A stretch of 64,000 nucleotides of DNA from positions 180,232 to 244,231 of the forward strand of contig NZ_JBHSRI010000009.1 in the NCBI RefSeq assembly GCF_042658845.1, written 5' to 3'. The position numbers and the translations under genes are program-made. The notes beneath the pieces are model-generated. The model saw nothing but the letters and a program-made list of their open reading frames with translations. It ran no database searches and was not told the origin of the DNA. Positions 1 through 8,760 of the stretch are shown here, in pieces; within the stretch, counting starts at the first letter, position 1, and each line of letters opens with the position of its first letter. This DNA comes from Paenisporosarcina macmurdoensis. GTDB lineage: Bacteria > Bacillota > Bacilli > Bacillales_A > Planococcaceae.

Positions 1-663
1 GTTGTGGCAGCACCTTTCGGAATGACACTAGGTGGCGGAGCGGAAGTTTGCTTACCTGCTGCACATATTCAGGCGTCTCATGAAACGTATATGGGATTAG
101 TAGAAGCAGGAGTTGGCCTTATTCCAGGTGGTGGTGGGAATAAAGAATTATATATGAAACATTTAAAAGGATTGCCAAATGGCGTCCAAATAGATTACCA
201 ATTTATTGCAAATAAAGTCTTTGAAACCATTGCTATGGCGAAAGTATCGACTTCTGGAGAAGAAGCACGTGAAAATAACTTCTTAAACTTTGTTGATGGT
301 ATTAGTGTGAATGCTGATCACTTAATCTATGATGCGAAACAAGTTGCGCTATCTTTATATGAAAATAACTACAAAGCACCACTTCGTGAAAAAGTGCCTG
401 TAACAGGTGAATCTGGTTATGCAACCCTATTACTTGGAGCAGAAGGTATGTTTTTATCTGGTTTCATCAGCGAGCATGATTTGAAAATCGCGAAGAAATT
501 AGCGTATGTATTGGCGGGAGGAAAAGTCCCTTATGGCACGTTAGTAGACGAACAATATTTGCTCGATTTAGAGCGTGAAGCATTCTTAAGTTTAGTAGCA
601 GAACCAAAATCACAAGCCAGAATGCAAAACATGTTGGTTAAAGGAAAGCCGCTTCGTAACTAA
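1..663 (+). CDS. fadN: 3-hydroxyacyl-CoA dehydrogenase / enoyl-CoA hydratase FadN, C-terminal part
   Basis: This is the last 220 codons of a gene that begins before the window; the frame is open from base 1. The visible part has the crotonase oxyanion-hole motif GGGAE near its start and a glycine-rich run (IPGGGGNKEL) that follows it in FadN/FadB-type multifunctional beta-oxidation proteins. In the family the N-terminal half is the NAD-dependent 3-hydroxyacyl-CoA dehydrogenase and this half hydrates trans-2-enoyl-CoA. The stop lies 30 bases before fadA, whose product takes the 3-ketoacyl-CoA made here, so the two are very likely cotranscribed. Identity as FadN rather than another fused hydratase rests on the fadN-fadA-fadE order. 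Confidence 0.9.
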   Translation, partial: VVAAPFGMTLGGGAEVCLPAAHIQASHETYMGLVEAGVGLIPGGGGNKELYMKHLKGLPNGVQIDYQFIANKVFETIAMAKVSTSGEEARENNFLNFVDGISVNADHLIYDAKQVALSLYENNYKAPLREKVPVTGESGYATLLLGAEGMFLSGFISEHDLKIAKKLAYVLAGGKVPYGTLVDEQYLLDLEREAFLSLVAEPKSQARMQNMLVKGKPLRN

Positions 664-693
664 TATTACAAGCGGTATAGAGGAGGAGAACTT

Positions 694-1869
694 ATGCGCG
701 AGGCAGTAATAGTAGCAGGTGCCAGAACACCTGTAGGGAAAGCGAAAAAAGGCTCCCTTGCAACAGTGAGACCAGATGATTTTGGTGCACTAGTTGTAAA
801 AGAAACGCTAAAACGGGCTGGTGGATATGATGGTCCAATAGACGATTTAATTTTAGGTTGTGCAATGCCTGAAGCAGAACAAGGAATGAACGTAGCTCGA
901 AATATTGGTGCACTTGCAGGTTTACCTGATACGACACCGGCGATTACGGTTAACCGATTCTGTTCATCAGGTTTACAATCGATTGCATATGCAGCAGAAC
1001 GCATTATGCTCGGTCACTCACAAGCCATTATTGCAGGTGGAGTTGAGTCTATGAGTATGGTACCAATGATGGGAAATACCATTCGACCAAACGCAACATT
1101 AGCTGAAACGGCTCCTCAGTACTATATGGGTATGGGGCATACAGCGGAACAAGTTGCAGTAAAGTATGGTATTAGCCGTGAAGATCAAGATGCATTTGCA
1201 GTGCGATCACATGAATTAGCAGCGGCAGCAATTGCATCTGGAAAATACAAAGATGAGATTGTACCAGTGGAAGTACTAAAGCGTTATTTAGATGAAAATA
1301 ATAAATTGCAAGAAAAGAAATTTATGTTTGAAATGGATGAAGGTGTACGTGTTGGCACAAATATGGAGACACTTGCAAAACTTCGCCCAGCTTTTAATGC
1401 ACAAGGAACAGTTACTGCAGGAAATTCTTCTCAAACATCAGATGGCGCTGGAGCTTTACTTGTAATGGATCGTGAAGTTGCGACTGCTCAAGGTTTAAAA
1501 CCAATGGCGAAATTCTTGTCATTTGCTGTAGGTGGAGTGCCTCCAGAAATCATGGGAATAGGGCCTATTGTAGCTATTCCAAAAGCATTGAAAATTGCGG
1601 GTCTATCCATTGAAGACATTGACTTATGGGAATTAAATGAAGCATTTGCTTCTCAATCGATTCAAGTAGTACGCCATTTAGGCATTGATATCAACAAAGT
1701 GAATGTTAATGGTGGTGCAATCGCACTTGGACATCCACTTGGTGCAACTGGTTCGATTTTAACATTAAAAATGATTCATGAATTAAAACGTCAAGGTAAG
1801 CAGTTCGGTGTCGTCACGATGTGTATCGGTGGGGGAATGGGAGCAGCAGGTGTATTTGAAATACTATAG
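694..1869 (+). CDS. fadA: Acetyl-CoA C-acyltransferase (3-ketoacyl-CoA thiolase)
   Basis: The 391-residue product is a full-length thiolase that cleaves 3-ketoacyl-CoA with CoA to acetyl-CoA and a chain shortened by two carbons. The nucleophile is Cys90 in NRFCSSG; His347 in GHPLGATG and Cys377 in CIGGGMG complete the catalytic set. The start is fixed by AGGAGGAG at 681-688, five bases before the ATG. It lies 30 bases after fadN and forms the thiolase part of the trifunctional system. The unusually long repeat-filled gap after it probably separates it from fadE in translation, although no clear terminator is present. Confidence 0.95.
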   Translation: MREAVIVAGARTPVGKAKKGSLATVRPDDFGALVVKETLKRAGGYDGPIDDLILGCAMPEAEQGMNVARNIGALAGLPDTTPAITVNRFCSSGLQSIAYAAERIMLGHSQAIIAGGVESMSMVPMMGNTIRPNATLAETAPQYYMGMGHTAEQVAVKYGISREDQDAFAVRSHELAAAAIASGKYKDEIVPVEVLKRYLDENNKLQEKKFMFEMDEGVRVGTNMETLAKLRPAFNAQGTVTAGNSSQTSDGAGALLVMDREVATAQGLKPMAKFLSFAVGGVPPEIMGIGPIVAIPKALKIAGLSIEDIDLWELNEAFASQSIQVVRHLGIDINKVNVNGGAIALGHPLGATGSILTLKMIHELKRQGKQFGVVTMCIGGGMGAAGVFEIL

Positions 1870-1894
1870 TAAAAAGCTATGTTAAATATTGATT

Positions 1895-2080
1895 TTGATA
1901 TTCCGCAAAACAGCTACGCTTTCCTAGGGCGAGCGCCAAGACTCCTCAGTCCAACAGGATGTTGGTCACGAAGGCGTTGCCACACGATGTGGTGTTCTTA
2001 GCCTTCGTTCCTTTGCGCTTCTGCGGGGTCTCGACTGTCTCGCTTATCCCTTAGGAGTCTTCGCTATTTTGCTCCATATC
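1895..2080 (-). repeat. Dispersed palindromic repeat, copy A (minus orientation)
   Basis: Read on the minus strand, this block has the same landmarks in the same order as copies B (2116-2285) and C (46012-46180): GACTCC, GGGATAAGC, GAGACCCCGCAG, GAGGAG, AAAGCG and a terminal GGAATATCAA. It is the most diverged of the three. It faces copy B, so a transcript through the fadA-fadE gap could fold across both. I recall similar GAGACCCCGCAG/GCGGAAAGCG blocks scattered in Bacillus genomes; that is memory, not a search. Confidence 0.65.
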
Positions 2081-2115
2081 ACTACATATCAAGTATCTAT
2101 TACTGTTCGTTTTAG

Positions 2116-2285
2116 TGATTGTAGTGAAAGGCGGCGACTCCAGCGGGATAAGCATGTCCAGGTGAGACCCCGCAGTGAGCTTAGCGAGCGAGGAGGCTCA
2201 CGGACTGCCCGCGGAAAGCGTCCGCCTGTTTCTGCATCGCTTCGCTAGCTTCGAAACATGGTGAGGCGTTGTAGCGGAAATCAAA
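2116..2285 (+). repeat. Dispersed palindromic repeat, copy B (plus orientation)
   Basis: It starts at GTAGTGAAAGGCGGCGACTCC and ends at GTAGCGGAAATCAAAAG, about 80 bases before the fadE start. Its right half is nearly identical, over about 50 bases with a single change, to the reverse complement of copy C at 46012-46180. It is rich in internal complementarity (for example GAGCTTAGCGAGCGAGGAGGCTC). It carries no credible reading frame; the open frame that runs through it into fadE lacks a ribosome binding site. Confidence 0.75.
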
Positions 2286-2365
2286 AGTATAGACTACTTA
2301 GAGACAATCAAAAAGTAAAACAAAAAGTTCTACAAATAGATTTTAAAAATAGGAGGAAAATAAAC

Positions 2366-4150
2366 ATGACAAACACAATCGCTAACATGATTAAAGGCGG
2401 AAGTTTTTTAGTTGAAGACGTAGCGTTAGACCGTGTATTTACACCGGAAGATTTTACAGATGAACATAAAATGATTGCCAAAACAACGGAAGACTTCGTA
2501 ACACAAGAAGTAGTACCAGTTATAGAAAAACTGGAAAATCATGAATTTGAACATTCTGTAAAACTCTTAAAATCTGCAGGTGATATTGGTTTGCTAGGTG
2601 CAGATGTTCCAGAAGAATACGGCGGTCTGGCATTAGATAAAGTTTCTTCAGCTCTAATCGCTGAAAAAATGTCTCGCGCAGGTGGCTTCTCAATTACTCA
2701 TGGTGCACATGTAGGGATTGGTTCATTGCCAATCGTTCTTTTTGGAAATGAAGATCAAAAGCAAAAATATTTACCGAAGTTAGCAACGGGTGAGTTAATA
2801 GCAGCATACGCATTAACAGAGCCGGGTTCAGGTTCAGATGCATTAGGTGCTAAGACGAATGCTAAATTAAATGCAGAAGGCACTCATTATGTATTAAATG
2901 GTGAAAAACAATGGATTACAAATGCAGGATTCGCAGATGTTTTTGTCGTGTATGCAAAAATTGACGGAGACAAATTCTCTGCGTTCATCGTTGAACGTGA
3001 ATATTCAGGTGTTTCTGTAGGTGCTGAAGAGAAAAAGATGGGTATTAAATCTTCTTCAACTCGTACATTAATCCTTCAAGACGCTCAAGTTCCTGTTGAG
3101 AATTTACTTGGTGAAGTTGGTCGTGGTCATGTAATCGCATTTAACATCTTAAACATTGGTCGTTACAAATTAGGTGTAGGTACAGTCGGTGCTTCAAAGC
3201 GTGCATTTGAATTAGCTGTTGCATATACAAATCAACGTCAACAATTTAAAACGCCTATCTCTTCTTTCAATTTAACAAAAGAAAAATTAGCTACAATGGC
3301 TTCAAGACTCTATGCTTCAGAGAGTTTAATATATCGTACAGTTGGTTACTTTGAAGATCGTATGAGCCAATTGAGTGCTGACGAGCAAAAAGACGGGAAA
3401 GCCATCGCTGCATCGATTGCAGAGTATGCAATTGAATGTTCAATTAACAAAGTTTTTGGTACTGAAGTCTTAGATTATATTGCAGATGAAGCAGTTCAGT
3501 TACACGGAGGTTACGGCTTCATGCAAGAGTATGAAGTAGAACGTATTTACAGAGACTCTCGTATCAACCGTATTTTCGAAGGAACAAATGAAATCAACCG
3601 TCTACTAGTACCAGGAACTTTCTTACGTAAAGCGATGAAAGGTGAACTTCCAATCTTACAAAAGGCTCAAGCTCTTCAAGAAGAGTTGTTAATGATGATG
3701 CCAGAAGAGATTGAAGATGCTCCTTTAGCACAAGAAAAAATGCTTGTTCAAAATGCTAAGAAAATTGGCTTATTAGCCGCAGGTTTAGCTGCACAACGTT
3801 ATGGTACAAAACTTGAATCTGAACAAGAAGTGTTAGTCAATATTGCGGACATCGTTAATAACTTATTCGCAATGGAGTCAGCTGTTCTTCGTACAGAAAA
3901 AGCAATCCAACGTGTTGGTGTTGAAAAAGCAAACCAAAAACTTTTATATACACAAATCTTCTGTCAAGAAGCATTTGCAAGTATAGAAAAAGATGCGAAA
4001 GAAACATTGATTGCTGCGGTTGAAGGTGACAACTTACGTATGATGCTTTCTGCACTTCGTAAATTAACACGTTCAACGCCTTACAACGTGATTGCTAAAA
4101 AACGTGAAGCGTCTGTAAAAATAATCGATGCTGAAAAATATATCGTTTAA
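2366..4150 (+). CDS. fadE: Acyl-CoA dehydrogenase FadE
   Basis: The 594-residue flavoprotein oxidises acyl-CoA to trans-2-enoyl-CoA, the first step of beta-oxidation. It has the ACAD signature (ALTEPGSGSDA), the FAD/substrate region QWITNAG and the FEGTNEINR motif in which Glu405 is the expected catalytic base. A C-terminal extension of about 180 residues after the dehydrogenase core makes it longer than short/medium-chain enzymes and equal in length to B. subtilis YusJ/FadE. The start chosen has AGGAGG at 2351-2356; the frame is open 36 codons further upstream but that part is repeat copy B without a binding site. A strong terminator follows. Confidence 0.95.
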   Translation: MTNTIANMIKGGSFLVEDVALDRVFTPEDFTDEHKMIAKTTEDFVTQEVVPVIEKLENHEFEHSVKLLKSAGDIGLLGADVPEEYGGLALDKVSSALIAEKMSRAGGFSITHGAHVGIGSLPIVLFGNEDQKQKYLPKLATGELIAAYALTEPGSGSDALGAKTNAKLNAEGTHYVLNGEKQWITNAGFADVFVVYAKIDGDKFSAFIVEREYSGVSVGAEEKKMGIKSSSTRTLILQDAQVPVENLLGEVGRGHVIAFNILNIGRYKLGVGTVGASKRAFELAVAYTNQRQQFKTPISSFNLTKEKLATMASRLYASESLIYRTVGYFEDRMSQLSADEQKDGKAIAASIAEYAIECSINKVFGTEVLDYIADEAVQLHGGYGFMQEYEVERIYRDSRINRIFEGTNEINRLLVPGTFLRKAMKGELPILQKAQALQEELLMMMPEEIEDAPLAQEKMLVQNAKKIGLLAAGLAAQRYGTKLESEQEVLVNIADIVNNLFAMESAVLRTEKAIQRVGVEKANQKLLYTQIFCQEAFASIEKDAKETLIAAVEGDNLRMMLSALRKLTRSTPYNVIAKKREASVKIIDAEKYIV

Positions 4151-4155
4151 TTAGG

Positions 4156-4195
4156 AAATCCGAACGCTTCTCAAGAGGCGTTTGGATTTTTTTTT
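4156..4195 (+). terminator. Intrinsic terminator after fadE
   Basis: AAATCCGAACGC pairs imperfectly with GCGTTTGGATTT across a short loop and is followed by a run of T residues. Confidence 0.85.
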
Positions 4196-4230
4196 GATAA
4201 AATAGATTTAACTGAGGAGGATGAAGAAGA

Positions 4231-4590
4231 ATGGCAATAACGTATTATGGATATCCTAAATGTGGTACATGTAGAAAAGCAAAAGCATGGTTAGATGCTG
4301 AAGGGTTATCGTATCATGATGTACATATCGTAGAAACACCGCCTACAATCGAAGAATTGAAAAAAATTGTAGAGACAAGTGGTCTGCCCCTTAAGAAATT
4401 TTACAATACGAGTGGCATGAAATACCGTGAGCTTGGCTTGAAAGATAAACTACCAACCATGTCAGACGATGAGCAATTTAAATTGCTGTCTTCAGACGGA
4501 ATGTTAATTAAAAGACCCCTTGTTACAGATGGCTTGAAAGTAACGGTCGGCTTTAAAGAATCGGATTTTATTGAGAATTGGAAACGCTAA
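4231..4590 (+). CDS. yusI: ArsC/Spx-family protein (YusI-like)
   Basis: The 119-residue protein has the thioredoxin fold of the arsenate reductase/Spx family, with YPKCGTCRKAKAWL near the N-terminus giving a CxxC pair at Cys11 and Cys14. True Spx regulators also have CxxC, so the family alone does not separate a regulator from a reductase. The neighbourhood (after fadE, before gcvH) matches B. subtilis yusI, whose function is not established. GAGGAGG at 4214-4220 sets the ATG ten bases downstream. No arsenic-resistance genes are nearby, which argues against a dedicated arsenate reductase. Confidence 0.85.
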   Translation: MAITYYGYPKCGTCRKAKAWLDAEGLSYHDVHIVETPPTIEELKKIVETSGLPLKKFYNTSGMKYRELGLKDKLPTMSDDEQFKLLSSDGMLIKRPLVTDGLKVTVGFKESDFIENWKR

Positions 4591-4664
4591 TTAACTGTTC
4601 TTGTTTTTAGGGAAAGATTATGTCAAACTGAAGATGATTATATTACATATTTGGAGGGGTATTA

Positions 4665-5045
4665 ATGAGCACACCAAAAGATTTACGCTACTCTGAAGAA
4701 CACGAATGGGTTAAAGTTGAAGATGGCAAAGCACGCATTGGTATTACTCACTTCGCTCAATCTGAGCTTGGTGATATTGTATTCGTTGAACTTCCTCAAG
4801 TAGGAGACGATATTAAAACAAACGAGCCTTTTGGCAGTGTTGAATCTGTTAAAACTGTTTCTGAACTTTATGCACCGATCAGTGGTAAAGTGGTTGAAGT
4901 AAACAGTGGCTTAGAAGACAGCCCTGAATTTGTTAATGAATCTCCATACGAAAATGCATGGATGGTCGTTATCGAACCAACGGATGTTACTGAAATTGAC
5001 TCATTGATGACGGCTGAGCAATACGAAAAAATGACTCAAGAGTAA
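4665..5045 (+). CDS. gcvH: Glycine cleavage system H protein
   Basis: The 126-residue lipoyl carrier shuttles the aminomethyl group between the P, T and L proteins of glycine cleavage. The lipoylated lysine is Lys63 in ESVKTVSE, and the EHEWV motif near the start is typical. The P and T genes are absent from the window, as usual in Bacillales where gcvH stands alone. In Bacillus GcvH is also the first acceptor of octanoyl/lipoyl groups in the lipoyl relay, which links it to lipA at 26274. Binding site GGAGGGG precedes the ATG; a terminator follows at once, so it is probably monocistronic. No glycine riboswitch is visible upstream. Confidence 0.95.
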   Translation: MSTPKDLRYSEEHEWVKVEDGKARIGITHFAQSELGDIVFVELPQVGDDIKTNEPFGSVESVKTVSELYAPISGKVVEVNSGLEDSPEFVNESPYENAWMVVIEPTDVTEIDSLMTAEQYEKMTQE

Positions 5046-5057
5046 AATTGTTTGTGA

Positions 5058-5084
5058 AACGCCGACATTTGTTCGGCGTTTTTT
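5058..5084 (+). terminator. Intrinsic terminator after gcvH
   Basis: AACGCCGA pairs with TCGGCGTT and runs into T residues. Confidence 0.85.
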
Positions 5085-5125
5085 GCATATCTAGCGCATA
5101 AATGAGTCTAGTTTGGAGGGATTCC

Positions 5126-5467
5126 ATGCTTTCAGATAAAGTCATAGTTGTTGAAGGTCGTTCAGATAAACAACGAATACTACAACTTCTCGCAGAGCCT
5201 ATTGAAATTATTTGCACGAACGGAACAGTCAGTGTCTCGCGTTTAGAAGAGTTACTGGTTCCTTACGAGCAAGGGGAAATGTATATATTTGTAGATGCTG
5301 ATGAATCAGGGGAGAAATTACGTGCGCTCATTAAACGTGAATTTCCTGAAGCGCTTCATTTATATACGGATGTAACATACCGTGAAGTCGCGACAACCCC
5401 TATGAAAGTCTTAGCGACCATTTTACTCGGAGCGAATATTGATGTGAAATCGGAATTTATAGCATAA
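5126..5467 (+). CDS. yusF: Toprim-domain protein (YusF-like)
   Basis: The 113-residue protein is essentially one Toprim domain: VVEGRSDKQRI carries the conserved Glu and DADESGEKLR carries the DxD metal-binding pair. Toprim domains occur in topoisomerases, DnaG primases, RNase M5 and OLD nucleases; here it stands alone, so a small nuclease or RNA-processing role is possible but unproven. The ATG at 5126 is chosen because GGAGGG lies five bases upstream; the earlier in-frame ATG at 5102 has no binding site. The next gene follows after 13 bases, suggesting coexpression with yusE. Confidence 0.8.
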   Translation: MLSDKVIVVEGRSDKQRILQLLAEPIEIICTNGTVSVSRLEELLVPYEQGEMYIFVDADESGEKLRALIKREFPEALHLYTDVTYREVATTPMKVLATILLGANIDVKSEFIA

Positions 5468-5480
5468 AAGGATGAAGACG

Positions 5481-5789
5481 ATGAAAGAATGGACAACTGC
5501 TGAGTGGGAATCTAATTCTCAAAGCGCCAATATTGCAGCCTATTATTTATACGCGCCTATGTGTGGAACTTGCCAAGTAGCATCTAAAATGATGGAAGTG
5601 GTAGAAGAACTATTACCAAGTGTGAAAATTGGCCAAGCTAATTTGAATTATGTAGAAAATATAGCAGTAGACCAGCAAATTGAAAGTGTACCTTGTTTAT
5701 TAATTGCTGAGAATGGTCAAGTCCGCGAAAAAATATACGCGTTCCAATCTGTTCCTTATCTATACGATCGTTTGAGAAAAAATATTTGA
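5481..5789 (+). CDS. yusE: Thioredoxin-like protein (YusE-like)
   Basis: The 102-residue protein has a thioredoxin fold with the active-site pair in YAPMCGTCQVA (CGTC rather than the classic CGPC) and the later cis-proline segment SVPCLLI. It lacks a signal peptide, so it acts in the cytosol, presumably as a disulfide reductase. The start at 5481 is preferred over 5472 because AAAAGGA overlaps the earlier one. Its 3' end overlaps the -35 region of the metNIQ promoter, and no terminator separates them, so some readthrough into the SAM riboswitch is possible. Confidence 0.8.
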   Translation: MKEWTTAEWESNSQSANIAAYYLYAPMCGTCQVASKMMEVVEELLPSVKIGQANLNYVENIAVDQQIESVPCLLIAENGQVREKIYAFQSVPYLYDRLRKNI

Positions 5790-5814
5790 CGTTCACTTTT
5801 GAACGTGTTACATT
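5786..5814 (+). promoter_or_regulatory. Sigma-A promoter of metNIQ
   Basis: TTGACG (5786-5791) and TACATT (5809-5814) are separated by 17 bases; transcription would begin about 25 bases before the SAM riboswitch. Confidence 0.65.
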
Positions 5815-5845
5815 ATCACTCGTAACCAAAAACTTAATATCGTAA

Positions 5846-5960
5846 ACTCTTATAAAGAGAGGCTGAGGGAAGTGCCCTATGAAGCCCGGCAACCGACACA
5901 ATTTGTGAAATGGTGCCAAATCACTCAAAGTACTTTGCTTTGAAAGATGAGAGAACGGTC
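5846..5960 (+). promoter_or_regulatory. SAM-I (S-box) riboswitch
   Basis: The conserved S-box landmarks occur in order: AGAGAGGCTGAGGGA, GCCCTATGAAGCCCGGCAACC, GGTGCCAAATC and GATGAGAG. High S-adenosylmethionine should favour the terminator that follows and switch the methionine importer off. Confidence 0.95.
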
Positions 5961-5982
5961 TAACGTATATTACTATGCAATT

Positions 5983-6017
5983 AGTCCCTTCTGCTTTTCT
6001 GCGGAAGGGACTTTTTA
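5983..6017 (+). terminator. Riboswitch-controlled terminator
   Basis: AGTCCCTTC pairs with GAAGGGACT and is followed by five T residues; it is the expression platform of the S-box before metN. Confidence 0.9.
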
Positions 6018-6039
6018 AATTCAGAGGTGAACTAGAGGA

Positions 6040-7065
6040 ATGATTCAATTACAAAACTTATCAAAAACATTCAAAACAAGTAATGGTCAACTTATTGCAG
6101 TAGATGACGTTACATTGACAGTTGAACAAGGCGAGATTTTCGGCATTATTGGCTATAGTGGTGCTGGTAAAAGCACATTAATCCGATTGTTAAACGGACT
6201 AGAAAAACCAACTTCCGGAAGTGTCACAGTTAACGGTCAAGAAATATCATCAAGCTCGGGCCAAGCGCTTCGAAGTGCTAGACAAAAAGTTAGCATGATT
6301 TTTCAACACTTTAACTTACTGTGGTCTCGAACAGTTGAAGACAATATTTCATTCCCGCTTGAAATTGCAGGAATAAGCAAAACGAAACGCAAGGAACGAG
6401 TAAAAGAGTTAATCGAACTAGTTGGATTAACTGGGAAAGAGAAAGCGTATCCCTCTCAATTATCAGGTGGGCAAAAACAACGTGTTGGAATTGCGCGTGC
6501 GCTTGCAAATAACCCCGAAGTATTACTTTGTGACGAAGCTACATCAGCGCTCGACCCAGAAACAACGGATCAAATACTAGAGTTGCTCGTGGATATTAAC
6601 AAACGCTTAGGGTTAACGATTGCACTCATAACACATGAAATGCATGTTATTCGTAAAATCTGTCATCGCGTTGCTGTTATGGAAGCGGGGAAAGTAGTTG
6701 AGATGGGTTCAGTACTCGAAATCTTCCAAACACCTCAACAGGACATTACAAAACGCTTTGTAGAACAAGTTAATGGTCCAGAAGAAGCTAGTCAAACAAT
6801 CGCTCATCTTATTGAGCAATATCCTTCAGGCAAGCTCGTGAAACTCGTGTTTGTTGGGGATCGAACAGAACAACCTATCCTTTCGAGGTTAATTAAAAAA
6901 TACCAAGTTGAAGTGAATATCGTGCAAGGAAATATTACCCAAACTCAAAATGGCGCATACGGAACATTGTATCTGCAAATTGATGGAGCTACCTTAGCGA
7001 TTGATGAAGCAATAGATTATTTACACGGACAAGATGTTCATACGGAGGTGATCTCACATGATTGA
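6040..7065 (+). CDS. metN: Methionine ABC transporter ATP-binding protein
   Basis: The 341-residue ATPase powers uptake of methionine (D- and L-, and related sulfur compounds in the family). Walker A is at residues 38-46 (GYSGAGKST), the signature LSGGQ at 141-145 and the Walker B Asp165-Glu166. About 90 C-terminal residues form the NIL/ACT-like domain that in MetN binds methionine and inhibits transport. It overlaps metI by eight bases, so the two are translationally coupled. The S-box upstream is direct evidence that the substrate pathway is methionine. Confidence 0.95.
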   Translation: MIQLQNLSKTFKTSNGQLIAVDDVTLTVEQGEIFGIIGYSGAGKSTLIRLLNGLEKPTSGSVTVNGQEISSSSGQALRSARQKVSMIFQHFNLLWSRTVEDNISFPLEIAGISKTKRKERVKELIELVGLTGKEKAYPSQLSGGQKQRVGIARALANNPEVLLCDEATSALDPETTDQILELLVDINKRLGLTIALITHEMHVIRKICHRVAVMEAGKVVEMGSVLEIFQTPQQDITKRFVEQVNGPEEASQTIAHLIEQYPSGKLVKLVFVGDRTEQPILSRLIKKYQVEVNIVQGNITQTQNGAYGTLYLQIDGATLAIDEAIDYLHGQDVHTEVISHD

Positions 7066-7726
7066 AAACCTTCTACCTAATGTTGATTGGGAAAAAATGT
7101 GGGAAGCTTCACTGGAAACACTATATATGTCTGCAATGGCCACTGGTTTCACATTTGTCATTGGACTTGCACTAGGTATTTTGCTATTCCTGACTAGCCC
7201 ACATCAATTATGGGCAAATAAAATAGTGTATTGGTTAACTGGTGCATTTGTTAACATCTTCAGATCCATCCCGTTTATCATCTTAATCATTTTGTTAATC
7301 CCGTTTACTAAGTTTTTACTTGATACCATTCGTGGTGCAAATGCAGCATTACCAGCACTTATCATTGGTGCTGCACCTTTTTATGCACGTATGGTGTTAA
7401 TTGCTTTACGTGAAATTGATAAAGGGGTAATCGAAGCAGCTCGCTCAATGGGTGCTAAGACGTCCACAATTATTTGGAAAGTTTTATTACCTGAGTCACT
7501 TCCAGCATTACTTTCAGGACTTACAGTTACAGCCGTTGCCCTTGTTGGCTATACAGCAATGGCAGGTATTATTGGAGCAGGCGGATTAGGAAACTTGGCA
7601 TTCTTAGATGGATTCCAACGTAGTCGTGAAGATGTCACGATCGTATCGACAATTCTGATCTTAATTATTGTCTTTATGATCCAATGGATCGGCGATACAT
7701 TCACATCAAAAGCAGATAAACGATAA
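7058..7726 (+). CDS. metI: Methionine ABC transporter permease
   Basis: The 222-residue inner membrane protein (metP in B. subtilis naming) has five or six predicted transmembrane helices and the permease EAA-like loop EAARSMGAKTSTIIWKVLLP that docks on MetN. Length and loop match MetI. It starts inside the end of metN, where the GGAGGTG in the last metN codons serves as its binding site, and is followed after 55 bases by metQ. Together the three make a complete importer. Confidence 0.95.
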   Translation: MIENLLPNVDWEKMWEASLETLYMSAMATGFTFVIGLALGILLFLTSPHQLWANKIVYWLTGAFVNIFRSIPFIILIILLIPFTKFLLDTIRGANAALPALIIGAAPFYARMVLIALREIDKGVIEAARSMGAKTSTIIWKVLLPESLPALLSGLTVTAVALVGYTAMAGIIGAGGLGNLAFLDGFQRSREDVTIVSTILILIIVFMIQWIGDTFTSKADKR

Positions 7727-7781
7727 TTGGTGCCTTCGAGTCCTACTCGATCACATATATCAGGAAAAGGGAGAGACAATC

Positions 7782-8600
7782 ATGAAGAAATTTGTAGCAG
7801 GAATATTATTATCAGTAAGTGCAATCACACTAGCAGCATGTGGTGGAGATAGCGAATCTTCTGGAGACAGCAAGGAATTAGTAGTGGGAGCTTCAAACAC
7901 TCCACACGCTGAAATCCTAGAAAAAGTGAAACCATTGCTTGAAGAACAAGGGATTAACCTTGAAATCGAAACTTATCAAGACTATATTTTACCGAATAAA
8001 GATTTAGAATCTGGTGATTTGGATGCGAACTACTTTCAACATATTCCTTATTTAGAATCACAAATCGCAGATAATGGCTATGATTTTGTCAATGCAGGCG
8101 AAATTCATATTGAACCTATCGGTGTTTACTCTAAAAAATATAAATCGTTAGAAGAACTTCCAGAAGGTGCAACCATCTTAATTAGTAATTCTGTTGCTGA
8201 TCATGGTCGAGTTCTTTCAATGTTAGAAGCAGAAGGATTAATAAAATTAGCTGACGGTGTGGATAAAACAACTGCAGAAGTCAAAGATATCGTGGAAAAT
8301 CCAAAAAACTTGGAATTCGATGCAGAGTATGAAGCGGCACTTCTTGTTCAATTGTATGAAAACGAAGAAGGCGATGCGGTTTTAATTAACTCAAACTATG
8401 CAATCGATGCAGGGTTGAACCCGTTAGAAGATTCAATCGCAATTGAAAAATCGGATTCTCCATATGTAAACATTATTGCTGTTCAAGCAGGCAATGAAGG
8501 CAATAAAGAAATTAAAGCATTGGTGGAAATATTGAAATCTGAAGAAATTCAAGATTTCATTTTAGAAGAATGGGGCGGCTCGGTCGTTCCGGTTAAATAA
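7782..8600 (+). CDS. metQ: Methionine-binding lipoprotein
   Basis: The 272-residue protein is the solute-binding component. A lipoprotein signal peptide ends at LAAC, giving lipidated Cys20, so it is anchored to the outer face of the membrane. The NlpA/MetQ family core follows (KELVVGASNTPHAEIL, DANYFQHIPYL). The 55-base gap to metI holds only its binding site AAAAGGGAGAG. A strong terminator ends the operon. Confidence 0.95.
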   Translation: MKKFVAGILLSVSAITLAACGGDSESSGDSKELVVGASNTPHAEILEKVKPLLEEQGINLEIETYQDYILPNKDLESGDLDANYFQHIPYLESQIADNGYDFVNAGEIHIEPIGVYSKKYKSLEELPEGATILISNSVADHGRVLSMLEAEGLIKLADGVDKTTAEVKDIVENPKNLEFDAEYEAALLVQLYENEEGDAVLINSNYAIDAGLNPLEDSIAIEKSDSPYVNIIAVQAGNEGNKEIKALVEILKSEEIQDFILEEWGGSVVPVK

Positions 8601-8612
8601 TAGGATAAAAAT

Positions 8613-8644
8613 AAAAAGACGTCGGATTCCGACGTCTTTTTATT
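8613..8644 (+). terminator. Intrinsic terminator of metNIQ
   Basis: AAAAAGACGTCGGA and its mirror GACGTCTTTTT form a long stem with T-run; the A-run on the other side would let it work on both strands. Confidence 0.9.
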
Positions 8645-8760
8645 ATGCAGAAAAAACCGAGTATTCCGCCTTTTAATGGACATCTTCACTTTAGTAAGTG
8701 GGTGTGTTAAAGTAATCTCATCTTTTCGGAGAGAACACTTGTACATTCAAGGAGGACAAC

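Noticed and set aside
2258..2365. N-terminal extension of FadE by 36 codons
   Set aside because: It translates the end of repeat copy B, lacks a binding site, and FadE relatives begin at the chosen ATG.
4591..4664. Glycine riboswitch before gcvH
   Set aside because: The gap is only 74 bases and lacks the aptamer landmarks.
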